NCBI GenBank assembly: GCA_002293275.1
Contig: DBCX01000029.1
Coordinates: 1 to 20,196, forward strand
Direction: 5' to 3'
From: Cyanobacteria bacterium UBA947
GTDB taxonomy: Bacteria > Cyanobacteriota > Vampirovibrionia > Gastranaerophilales > Gastranaerophilaceae
DNA length: 20,196 nucleotides
Part shown: positions 14,222 through 20,196 of the stretch, piece by piece
Layout: each line of letters opens with the position of its first letter
Numbering within the stretch: position 1 is the first letter of the stretch
Position numbers and translations under genes: made by a program
Notes under the pieces: generated by a model
The model's database searches: none
Told to the model about the DNA's origin: nothing
Seen by the model: only the letters and a program-made list of their open reading frames with translations

Positions 14222-16147
14222 CTAACTCAACCGCAGAACCTCGTAAATATCCATTTTATCGGCTTTACCGCGGATTGTGACCTCGCTTATTTTGATGACA
14301 TCTGCGATATCTGTGACGTATGAATAAGTTGAGCTGCTTATCAAAAACCGCGTCTTGTAAACCTTGTTGTAGCTTTCCAGCCGGCTTGCAAGGTTGACGG
14401 TGTCGCCTATAACCGTGTATTCCAGCCGGTTTTCAGAGCCAACATTGCCGACAAAAACCTCGCCGGTGCTGATGCCGACACCGATTTCAATTTTCGGTTT
14501 ACCCTCATTCAGCCATTTTTGCTGGAGCCTGTCCACGCATTCAAGCATCTCTTTTGCGCATTTTACGGCGTTTACAGGATGGTTGATGTCCTGCACGGGT
14601 TCGCCAAATATCGCCATAATCGCGTCCCCGATAAATTTGTTGATGACCCCGTTGTATTTTGTAATGATTGGCTCCATCTCGGAAAAATATTCGTTCAAAA
14701 TCGTTGAAACTTCTATCGCGCTCAGCTGCTCACTCATTGACGTAAACCCCCTGATATCAGAGAAAAGTACCGTTACGTGCGCACGTTTGCCGCCCAGTTT
14801 TATGTCGTCAATATTGCGCACAACGTTTTGCATAATATCGTGCGAAAGATATTTGCCCATCGCGCTTTTGATTTTCTCTTTGTTTTTGCCTTCGGTGATG
14901 AACCGGTAGGAATACGCAAAAATCATCGTGAGCATCATCATCAAAAGCGGCGTCAAAACCGGTACCGAAAAATTGTTTTGAAAACACAGCGCCGCAACAA
15001 GATAATAAAATACCCCGTACGCAATCAAAACCGAAAACGAGTGCAGAAAAGTTCTTGTGCTGATAATTTTAAACGTTGAAACCGCAAGAAAAATGAACAG
15101 CAAAATATCAAACCACAGCGGCGTTTGGTCCATAAAGTCGTCGTTCATCAGGTTATCCAAAAAAGTCGCCTGAATATCAACCCCCGGGTGAGCGTCTTGT
15201 ATCGGGGTCGCCATGGAGTCCTCCGTGCCGGCCGCGTGTATCCCTATCACAACAGCTTTACCGGCAAATTCGGACAGCGCAATCGCGGGCTGCCGGCCGG
15301 ATTTTATCGCGTTAAACGAATCAATAATATCTATTGCGGAATATTTTTTGTGTGCGTAAAACGGCTCATCGTCACGAAGTTTGTAGTAGCCGATGAAGTT
15401 TTGGATACCTTTGGATGTGTTCAGCGTCGGGATTGCCAGCCCTGTTGCGGGGACGACGGTTCTGTTGTCATAAACTTCCACCTCGTTTGTGTTGTGCATC
15501 AGCAAATACATCCGCATCGCAAACGACGGGTAGGCGTGGCTGCCCACAAACACAATCTGGTCGGCAAGCCAAAGGTGATTGTTTTTTGTGATGGCAACAT
15601 TTACGGAACCGGTGTTTTTTATTGCGTTCAGATATCCGTTCGGAAAAGTCAGCACCGAGCTGTATTCGGCAGGGAAACTTTTTTTGCGTTTGTCGGTTAT
15701 ATTAATCGCAAATCTGCGCGCAAAATTTTCTTCATAAACGCCCGTGCTGTCGTAGCCCGGCGAAAACGCGGCGACAAGGTTCGGCATAGAATTTATCGTA
15801 TTAAAAAATCTCGTATCGGACGCGGGGTTGTCTGTGTCAAGATTTCGCACCAGCGCGTCAAACCCTACCACGCGCGCGCCGGCCATGTTCAGGTATTCAA
15901 AAATCTGCCCGTACATCTGACGCTTCCACGGGAATTTGACCCGCCCGACGGATTTGTCGTCCACAACGATTACAACAACCTCGCTTGAGGCAGGTTTTAC
16001 CGCCGTAAATTTTCGCAGCATCCAGTCGTAAGCGTTTTGCTCAAAGACATTCAAAGACAGCGTCACAACAAACCACGACAACAATGTGAACGCCAAAACA
16101 GAATACAAGAAAAATATTTTTGACTTAAAAAACCGCTTTATGTTCAT
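14222..16147 (-). CDS. CHASE2-domain class III adenylate cyclase
   Basis: This 641-residue membrane sensor makes cAMP. Residues ~10-31 are an N-terminal membrane segment; ~32-340 form an extracytoplasmic CHASE2 sensor domain; three membrane segments lie at about 343-362, 371-389 and 394-414; the cyclase domain occupies ~455-641. Catalytic residues are visible: metal ligands Asp464 (F-S-D-I-R-G-F) and Asp508 (K-F-I-G-D-A), purine-selecting Lys504 and Thr578 (E-Y-T-V-I-G-D), and Asn585 and Arg589 (N-L-A-S-R). The Lys/Thr pair is that of class IIIb adenylate cyclases such as cyanobacterial CyaC, a group often stimulated by bicarbonate, and argues against guanylate cyclase activity. The ligand of CHASE2 is unknown. 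No cAMP-binding regulator is in the window. The ATG at 16145-16147 has TACTAT ending exactly 6 bases upstream and no Shine-Dalgarno site. The gene ends directly next to the convergent metallopeptidase gene. Confidence 0.93.
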   Translation of the reverse strand: MNIKRFFKSKIFFLYSVLAFTLLSWFVVTLSLNVFEQNAYDWMLRKFTAVKPASSEVVVIVVDDKSVGRVKFPWKRQMYGQIFEYLNMAGARVVGFDALVRNLDTDNPASDTRFFNTINSMPNLVAAFSPGYDSTGVYEENFARRFAINITDKRKKSFPAEYSSVLTFPNGYLNAIKNTGSVNVAITKNNHLWLADQIVFVGSHAYPSFAMRMYLLMHNTNEVEVYDNRTVVPATGLAIPTLNTSKGIQNFIGYYKLRDDEPFYAHKKYSAIDIIDSFNAIKSGRQPAIALSEFAGKAVVIGIHAAGTEDSMATPIQDAHPGVDIQATFLDNLMNDDFMDQTPLWFDILLFIFLAVSTFKIISTRTFLHSFSVLIAYGVFYYLVAALCFQNNFSVPVLTPLLMMMLTMIFAYSYRFITEGKNKEKIKSAMGKYLSHDIMQNVVRNIDDIKLGGKRAHVTVLFSDIRGFTSMSEQLSAIEVSTILNEYFSEMEPIITKYNGVINKFIGDAIMAIFGEPVQDINHPVNAVKCAKEMLECVDRLQQKWLNEGKPKIEIGVGISTGEVFVGNVGSENRLEYTVIGDTVNLASRLESYNKVYKTRFLISSSTYSYVTDIADVIKISEVTIRGKADKMDIYEVLRLS

Positions 16148-16164
16148 GGTACAATAGTACCATG
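16145..16164. repeat. 20-base inverted repeat holding two divergent leaderless promoters
   Basis: CATGGTAC-AATA-GTACCATG is a perfect inverted repeat with 8-base arms and a 4-base centre. Each outer end is a start codon: the cyclase ATG on the minus strand and the leader ORF ATG on the plus strand. Reading right, TACAAT (16150-16155) plus 6 bases leads to the ATG at 16162. Reading left, TACTAT (16154-16159) plus 6 bases leads to the ATG at 16147. No good -35 is visible for either direction. Confidence 0.6.
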
Positions 16165-16239
16165 AGTGAGCGCAAAAAAAAATATATTTTTTTTTACGCG
16201 AGCGAAGGTACTAAAATCCGAAGGATTATAATAGCATGA
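16162..16239 (+). CDS. 25-codon leader ORF coupled to the aldolase gene
   Basis: The ORF encodes M-S-E-R-K-K-K-Y-I-F-F-Y-A-S-E-G and a further nine residues, and its TGA overlaps the ATG of the KDPG-aldolase-like gene (ATGA, 16236-16239). It starts exactly 6 bases after TACAAT, as do other starts in this window that have no Shine-Dalgarno site. Its Lys and Phe codons are read from a 9-A and 9-T palindrome (16174-16195). A short peptide that carries ribosomes to the aldolase start is the simplest reading; attenuation or slippage control is possible. No homologue is known to me. It could also be a chance ORF in the 5' untranslated region. Confidence 0.45.
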   Translation: MSERKKKYIFFYASEGTKIRRIIIA

Positions 16240-16841
16240 AAGAAAATTTAACCAAACTGCTGTCAGAGCAAAAAATATTTCCGGTTTTGCGCAGCAGTGA
16301 CGCGAAAAAAACCATTGATACCGCAAAAGCAATTGTTGATGGCGGTTTGGGTATTATAGAAGTAAATATTGAGGACGTGCGGATTTTTAAGGCGATTGAA
16401 GAAATCAGCAAGTTTGCGACCGTGTGCGCGGGCAATATTATCACATCAATTCAGGCGCAGGCTGCGGTTGACTCGGGTGCGCAGATTATCTCATCACCTA
16501 TTTTTCAGATGAATATGGTCAAGCTCTCAAAAGATTTTAAAATCCCGCTGATTTCGGGCGCGTCAACTGCGAACGAGGCATACAGCGCGTGGAAAGCACG
16601 TGTCCAGTTGACAAAAATTTATCCCGTCACGGCGATGGGCGGTACGATGTACCTGAAAGACCTTTTGCGCCCGATGCCGTTTTTGAATGTGCTGCCGTTC
16701 GGCAACGTCAAACTCGCTCAGGTTCAAGAATACCTTGATGCAGGCGCGGTTGCGGTCGGTGTGGGACGCGACTTGTACGAAAACCGCTCTTATGCCCAAA
16801 TCACAGATGTTATACGCCAAACAATCAAAGGACTTCAATGA
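16236..16841 (+). CDS. KDPG/KHG aldolase-like protein (Eda family)
   Basis: Eda-family aldolases split 2-keto-3-deoxy-6-phosphogluconate into pyruvate and glyceraldehyde 3-phosphate. This 201-residue protein has the family order: F-P-V-L-R (15-19), I-I-E-V (40-43, Glu42 as catalytic acid/base), A-G-N-I-I (65-69), S-S-P-I-F (86-90), Schiff-base Lys127 in L-T-K-I-Y-P-V, M-G-G (134-136), and V-G-V-G (174-177) for phosphate binding. The segment after Glu42 reads N-I-E-D-V-R in place of the usual T-L-R-T, so the substrate may differ from KDPG. The ATG lies in the overlap with the leader ORF, with AAGGA 10 bases upstream. The stop overlaps csaB by 4 bases. No dehydratase or kinase of the Entner-Doudoroff pathway is nearby. 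Confidence 0.8.
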   Translation: MKENLTKLLSEQKIFPVLRSSDAKKTIDTAKAIVDGGLGIIEVNIEDVRIFKAIEEISKFATVCAGNIITSIQAQAAVDSGAQIISSPIFQMNMVKLSKDFKIPLISGASTANEAYSAWKARVQLTKIYPVTAMGGTMYLKDLLRPMPFLNVLPFGNVKLAQVQEYLDAGAVAVGVGRDLYENRSYAQITDVIRQTIKGLQ

Positions 16842-17749
16842 AAGTCGCGATTTCGGGTTATTACGGCTGCGGTAATTTCGGGGACGAGGCTATTTTGTCC
16901 GTGCTGCTTGACAAATTGCCTGATGCGGTTGTTATTAAGCCGAAAACCTTTGATTTCAAAGCGATTGCAAACTGCGATGTGCTAATAAGCGGCGGTGGCA
17001 GCCTTTTGCAGGATGTGACAAGTTTCAAAAGTCTGCTTTATTACAGTTTTATAATTTTTATCGCGCTTTTGCTGCACAAAAAAGTCGTAATTTTTGCACA
17101 GGGTATAGGGCCGTTGAACTCGCCTTTGTCGCGATTTATTGTGCGGAATTTGTTAAAACACTGCGACCTGGTCACCGTTCGCGATGAAAAAAGCCGGCAG
17201 CTGCTGGCGGATTGGAAAATTGACAGCCGGCTGGTTTGCGATCCGGTTTATTCGTTTAATATTGAGCCGCAGGAAAAAAACGGCACGGTCGGGGTTCAAT
17301 TAAGAAGCTTTGACGGAGTGGATGACAAGTTTTTGCACCGGCTGGCGGGCGCGATTTTGAGGAATTTTCCCGATGAAAGGATTGAAATTTTCTCGCTGCA
17401 AGACAGCCGTGATCTGGAGGTGTGCCGGAAGCTTGCGCTGCTGCTGCCAAGTTCGCATGTCGTTGCCGCCATGGATATAAAAGAAACCATCCGACGGATT
17501 TCGCAGCTTGAATATATGGTTGCGATGAGGTTCCATGCTGTGCTTGCCGCGATAAAATCAGGTGTAAAAACGCTCGCGATAGATTACGATATAAAGGTGC
17601 GAAATATTGCGCAAGCCTATGACCTGCCGGTTATTTCGCTTGACGGTAAGGGGTTTGACGGGCAGTTTGCAAAGTTAAAAACACAGCCGCCCAAACAGGT
17701 ATGTGAAGTTTTTGACTGGGACGTATTTAAAGGTATAATAGAAACATGA
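16838..17749 (+). CDS. csaB: polysaccharide pyruvyl transferase CsaB
   Basis: CsaB adds ketal-linked pyruvate to a cell-wall-associated polysaccharide, which in many bacteria creates the anchor for SLH-domain surface proteins. The 303-residue product has the typical N-terminus G-Y-Y-G-C-G-N-F-G-D-E-A (7-18), S-G-G-G-S-L-L-Q-D, F-A-Q-G-I-G-P, V-R-D-E, and the later A-M-R-F-H-A motif. A hydrophobic stretch near residues 66-80 could contact the membrane. It overlaps the aldolase gene and rpiB by 4 bases each (ATGA). Together with the WecG/TagA homologue it supports a pyruvylated surface glycopolymer. Pyruvate or phosphoenolpyruvate chemistry links it loosely to the aldolase upstream. Confidence 0.9.
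   Translation: MKVAISGYYGCGNFGDEAILSVLLDKLPDAVVIKPKTFDFKAIANCDVLISGGGSLLQDVTSFKSLLYYSFIIFIALLLHKKVVIFAQGIGPLNSPLSRFIVRNLLKHCDLVTVRDEKSRQLLADWKIDSRLVCDPVYSFNIEPQEKNGTVGVQLRSFDGVDDKFLHRLAGAILRNFPDERIEIFSLQDSRDLEVCRKLALLLPSSHVVAAMDIKETIRRISQLEYMVAMRFHAVLAAIKSGVKTLAIDYDIKVRNIAQAYDLPVISLDGKGFDGQFAKLKTQPPKQVCEVFDWDVFKGIIET
17712..17745 (+). promoter_or_regulatory. rpiB promoter inside csaB, leaderless type
   Basis: TTGACT (17712-17717), a 16-base spacer and TATAAT (17734-17739) are followed by AGAAAC and the rpiB ATG at 17746. It is the best promoter match in the window. The predicted start site is the A of the ATG. It lies within the last codons of csaB, so rpiB and rsfS can be expressed without the upstream genes. 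Confidence 0.65.
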
Positions 17750-18159
17750 TTGTAGTTGGTTCTGACCATGCCGGATTCCGGTACAAGGAAATGATTAAAA
17801 AACATTTAGGCGATGTGATTGACGCGGGTACTTTTAGCGAGGAGAGCTGCGATTATCCGGCTGTCGCGCGCGAGGTTGCGCAAAAAATCGTCTCCGGTAA
17901 GGCGCAGCGCGGGATTTTGGTTTGCGGGACAGGTCAGGGCATGGCGATGGCTGCGAACAAAGTTAAGGGTATAAGAGCTGCAGTGTGCGGTGATACATTC
18001 TCCGCAAAAGCAAGCCGCGCACACAACAATGCCAATATTCTTTGTCTTGGCGCGCGGGTCGTCGGTGAAGGGCTGGCGCTGGAGATAGTTGACGCGTGGC
18101 TCAAAGCCGAATTTGAAGCCGGCAGGCACACGCGCAGAGTGGAGATGATAGATGACTAA
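17746..18159 (+). CDS. rpiB: ribose-5-phosphate isomerase B (RpiB/LacAB family)
   Basis: RpiB interconverts ribose 5-phosphate and ribulose 5-phosphate in the pentose phosphate pathway. The 137 residues show G-S-D-H-A-G-F (5-11), S-C-D-Y-P (34-38), the active-site G-I-L-V-C-G-T-G-Q-G with Cys60, the G-I-R-A-A segment (75-79), S-R-A-H-N-N-A-N with His93, and L-G-A-R-V-V. The Cys indicates an RpiB-type rather than an RpiA-type enzyme. The start overlaps the csaB stop (ATGA) and also has its own promoter. The end overlaps rsfS by 8 bases. It serves the same pathway as the transketolase half some 9 kb away. Confidence 0.95.
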   Translation: MIVVGSDHAGFRYKEMIKKHLGDVIDAGTFSEESCDYPAVAREVAQKIVSGKAQRGILVCGTGQGMAMAANKVKGIRAAVCGDTFSAKASRAHNNANILCLGARVVGEGLALEIVDAWLKAEFEAGRHTRRVEMIDD

Positions 18160-18532
18160 GGAATTTGCGAGCGTCATCGCGCGCACGCTTGACGACAAAC
18201 AGGCAAAAGACATAATGATACTTAACATAAGCTCTGTTTCATCGCTGGCGGATTATTTTGTGATAGCATCGGCCGAGTCTGCCGTGCAGGTGAAAGCCCT
18301 GATGAACAACACCCGCGAGCGCATCAAAGAACTGTACAACCGGCTGCCCGTGCGGATGGAAAATGATTTGAAAAACCGGTGGAACCTGTTGGATTACGGT
18401 GAAATTGTGGTGCATATAATGCACAAAGAAGACCGCGAGGCATACGCGCTTGAAAAATTCTGGAACAATGCGTTTTCTATCCCCGAGTCCGAATGGAAAA
18501 AACTCTCACAAGAATTTGCGCAATATACGTAG
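18152..18532 (+). CDS. rsfS: ribosomal silencing factor RsfS
   Basis: RsfS binds ribosomal protein uL14 on the large subunit and blocks joining of the small subunit when nutrients are short. The 126-residue length and motifs fit: D-Y-F-V-I-A-S-A (34-41), W-N-L-L-D-Y-G-E-I-V-V-H-I (77-89), and A-Y-A-L-E-K-F-W (97-104). The ATG lies inside the last codons of rpiB, with GGAG 8 bases upstream. It is the last gene of the cluster and ends only 4 bases from the convergent deaminase-fold gene. Confidence 0.93.
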   Translation: MTKEFASVIARTLDDKQAKDIMILNISSVSSLADYFVIASAESAVQVKALMNNTRERIKELYNRLPVRMENDLKNRWNLLDYGEIVVHIMHKEDREAYALEKFWNNAFSIPESEWKKLSQEFAQYT

Positions 18533-18536
18533 ATTT

Positions 18537-19703
18537 CTATCGCTTAAACGCCTGTACCCAGCGGGCTTCAGCGGGCAGGTAATCATCAATGGTTCTGATT
18601 TTTAATTTGTCGTCAACCATTGTTACAACCAGAGCATCCGGGTCATCTGAAACCGAAAGCAGGCGCCCGAGCGTTTGCAGGCTCACAATGCTCTCGTCCA
18701 AAATTCCGCCTTTTGTGTTCACGGAGCTTTCGCCGTAATACGCAATGGCACCAATTTTTGCATTGGGCTTTTCCTCAATAACTTTTGAAATAGCCAGTTC
18801 TGCCGGCTCCATAAACCATCTTGTGGACCAGTTGAGCCTTCTTCCGGTTGTGACATCACCGTCGTTGTCCAGCACGGCAGCGCTTGACTGCATAAATTTT
18901 GGCGCGAAGGTTCTGTTATTTTCGTAATCATCTTTTGCCGCCTTGAATAATATTTTCAGGTCGGCGGCGGACATATTTCTTTCCTGCATCGTTTTTAGCG
19001 CTTTGTCTGACGCTTGCACCCGCCAGTTATAAAGTGATGTCAGGTTGGCGCGCTCATTGCGCAGCGGCAGATAATCTTTCAGGGTTTTTACAACCAGTTT
19101 CAGATTACCGTTTTCCTCTTTTGACAGGCTGGCAATTTTTGTATTATCGCTGAAAAGTCTTGTTGTATTAAACCAGCTCAAACACTCGGCGCAAGGAATC
19201 GTATTTTTGTCGGTACCGGGCTCTTTAAAACTGCTCATCGTAATGTAATCCACTTTGAATTCGGATATTTGTGATTTTGGTGCGGACAGATTTATTGCGT
19301 TGAGGAATTTATTATACGCATTCAAAATAGCCGAGCGCTCCCCGCAAACCGATGAAACCTCATCTCTTGTGTTGTTAAAATTTGTACCTAAATCCCATTG
19401 ACCGGTTGAAAGCCTGATACTTGAGGCGTAACCGGAGCCGCTTATGTTGCCGTTCAAAACATTTTTCTTCGCATGTTCGTGGGCTTCAAGGATTTTTTCA
19501 ACCAGCATCCGCTTTTCGGTTTCGTCTATATTCCCGGCGTTTGGTGTTGCGTCAACCTTGATTTTATTTATATTTATGTTGTATTTGCCGGCCAATCCGG
19601 CATTGCGGGTAAAACTCACCGTATCTTTGGACGGCATTGTTTGCGGCCTGTAATTTGCCGCTTTTGGGGTGTAATAAATCCTACTTACTTCGTTAATTCT
19701 CAT
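18537..19703 (-). CDS. tandem cytidine deaminase-fold protein, unassigned role
   Basis: The 388-residue protein has an ~80-residue N-terminus of unknown kind, then a deaminase-like domain (~80-215): T-N-F-N-N-T-R-D-E-V-S-S-V-C-G-E-R-S-A-I with zinc ligand Cys120 and proton shuttle Glu122, then P-C-A-E-C with Cys171 and Cys174. All zinc ligands of cytidine deaminase are present. Residues ~265-380 look like a second, degenerate copy: D-G-D-V-T-T-G-R-R-L-N-W and E-P-A-E-L-A-I, in which the zinc Cys is Pro300. Both copies end in a similar T-[LI]-x-D-Y-L-P (207-213 and 371-377). This is the layout of E. coli-type cytidine deaminase, with an active and an inactive half, but with a 50-residue linker and a unique N-terminus. 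No signal peptide or Shine-Dalgarno site is visible. It could be a nucleoside deaminase or a diverged effector-like deaminase. Confidence 0.65.
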   Translation of the reverse strand: MRINEVSRIYYTPKAANYRPQTMPSKDTVSFTRNAGLAGKYNININKIKVDATPNAGNIDETEKRMLVEKILEAHEHAKKNVLNGNISGSGYASSIRLSTGQWDLGTNFNNTRDEVSSVCGERSAILNAYNKFLNAINLSAPKSQISEFKVDYITMSSFKEPGTDKNTIPCAECLSWFNTTRLFSDNTKIASLSKEENGNLKLVVKTLKDYLPLRNERANLTSLYNWRVQASDKALKTMQERNMSAADLKILFKAAKDDYENNRTFAPKFMQSSAAVLDNDGDVTTGRRLNWSTRWFMEPAELAISKVIEEKPNAKIGAIAYYGESSVNTKGGILDESIVSLQTLGRLLSVSDDPDALVVTMVDDKLKIRTIDDYLPAEARWVQAFKR

Positions 19704-19760
19704 AATTTTATCAAAACATGTGAAAAAATTTTTTGATGGTTTATTAATTTTTGTTTACAC

Positions 19761-19801
19761 TTGACCAAAAGCGAATAAACATATATAATAGACGTGGAGA
19801 G
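19761..19801 (+). promoter_or_regulatory. promoter and short leader of the TPR gene
   Basis: TTGACC (19761-19766), a 17-base spacer and TATAAT (19784-19789) predict a start at about 19796. The leader is only 11 bases and consists mainly of the Shine-Dalgarno site GGAGAG. The rest of the gap upstream (19704-19760) is AT-rich and shows no clear promoter for the divergent deaminase-fold gene. Confidence 0.7.
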
Positions 19802-19806
19802 TGCAA

Positions 19807-20196
19807 ATGAGCGATAAACTGATTGACCAAACCATATTAAAGATGGCGCAAAACCCGCAGGATGCCGACAATTACCACAAGCTTGCGGAGTTATATGTTA
19901 CAAAAGAGGATTATGACAAGACGATTTCTGTTTTGGAGAGTCTTATTACTGTCCATCCGGAAGATGTCAAAGGGCTTATCGGGCTTGGTACAATGTGGTT
20001 TTACCAGAAGGATTACCGCCGCTCGCTTTCATATTACAACAAAGCGCTTGAAATCAACCCGAAAAACTACCTGATTTATTACAATATCGGTAATGTTTTT
20101 GCGGAATGGAAGAATTTTGACAAGGCGTTGTTTTATTACAACCGCGCGGTTGATTTGAACTCGACCAACCCTGAAATCTATAACGCCATCGCACTT
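19807..20196 (+). CDS. TPR-repeat protein, 3' partial
   Basis: The frame is open from the ATG at 19807 to the window end (130 codons). After about 20 residues it consists of tetratricopeptide repeats of ~34 residues: a first at ~22-54 with Y-H-K-L-A-E-L-Y, a second with G-L-I-G-L-G-T-M-W-F-Y, a third with Y-Y-N-I-G-N-V-F-A-E-W, and the start of a fourth. The pattern of A-L-E-I-N-P or V-D-L-N-S at repeat ends is typical. There is no signal peptide, so it is probably cytoplasmic at its N-terminus. TPR arrays bind partner proteins; any C-terminal catalytic domain would lie outside the window. Confidence 0.88.
   Translation, partial: MSDKLIDQTILKMAQNPQDADNYHKLAELYVTKEDYDKTISVLESLITVHPEDVKGLIGLGTMWFYQKDYRRSLSYYNKALEINPKNYLIYYNIGNVFAEWKNFDKALFYYNRAVDLNSTNPEIYNAIAL

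Noticed and set aside
15125..15988. Plus-strand ORF of 287 codons opposite the adenylate cyclase
   Set aside because: The minus-strand frame has full catalytic and membrane features. The plus-strand product is rich in Arg, Val and aromatic residues with no recognisable fold.
16227..16232. TATAAT 3 bases before the aldolase ATG as another leaderless promoter
   Set aside because: The spacing would place transcription start inside the gene, no -35 is present, and the bases are explained as codons of the leader ORF.
1..20196. CRISPR arrays, insertion sequences, integrases or attachment sites
   Set aside because: I found no regularly spaced direct repeats, no transposase or integrase gene and no flanking duplications.

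Overview
The window carries about 18 protein genes, one tRNA gene and one probable small RNA gene. Genes are packed tightly on both strands, with many 4-base ATGA or GTGA overlaps. The content fits a non-photosynthetic relative of the cyanobacteria (Vampirovibrionia/Melainabacteria, perhaps the gut order Gastranaerophilales). The hints are a CHASE2 adenylate cyclase and a VKOR-DsbA fusion, both common in the cyanobacterial lineage, CsaB and WecG/TagA envelope enzymes, a split transketolase, and odd lineage-type proteins with unique N-termini. This placement is inference from gene content; no marker gene settles it.

Layout. Bases 1-2974 (+): a GH13-like glycosidase, cut by the window start, overlaps an exported M48-like protein that has lost its zinc motif. 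Bases 2981-3065 (-): tRNA-Leu(UAA). Bases 3160-7166 (-): a VKOR-DsbA fusion, then queH, then recG, which has its own promoter inside the end of queH. Bases 7181-9806 (+): a WecG/TagA glycosyltransferase, the N-terminal half of a transketolase, a type IV pilin-like protein, and a YhcH/YiaL-family protein. Bases 9826-9966 (+) hold a promoter, a structured ~100-nt stretch and a terminator, probably a small RNA gene. Bases 9996-12412 (-): a PC4-like DNA-binding protein coupled to priA. Bases 12466-14221 (+): dapB, then a metallopeptidase broken by a frameshift. Bases 14222-16147 (-): a CHASE2 adenylate cyclase. Bases 16162-18532 (+): a 25-codon leader ORF, a KDPG-aldolase-like gene, csaB, rpiB and rsfS, joined by short overlaps. 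Bases 18537-19703 (-): a tandem cytidine-deaminase-fold protein. From 19807 (+): a TPR protein cut by the window end.

The most striking signal is promoter architecture. At six starts (recG, VKOR-DsbA, wecG-like, cyclase, leader ORF, rpiB) a -10-like hexamer (TATAAT, TAAAAT, TACTAT or TACAAT) ends exactly 6 bases before the ATG. That puts the expected transcription start on the A of the ATG, so the mRNAs would be leaderless. Four of the six also have a TTG-type -35 at 16-18 bp. Two divergent pairs share overlapping promoters in 14-bp gaps, one of them an almost perfect palindrome. Other genes (dapB, PC4-like, yhcH-like, the TPR gene) have normal Shine-Dalgarno leaders, so both initiation modes appear to coexist.

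Other points of interest are the leader ORF coupled to the aldolase gene, the unassigned small RNA, the frameshifted HELGH protease, the double-domain deaminase, and the transketolase half without its partner nearby.
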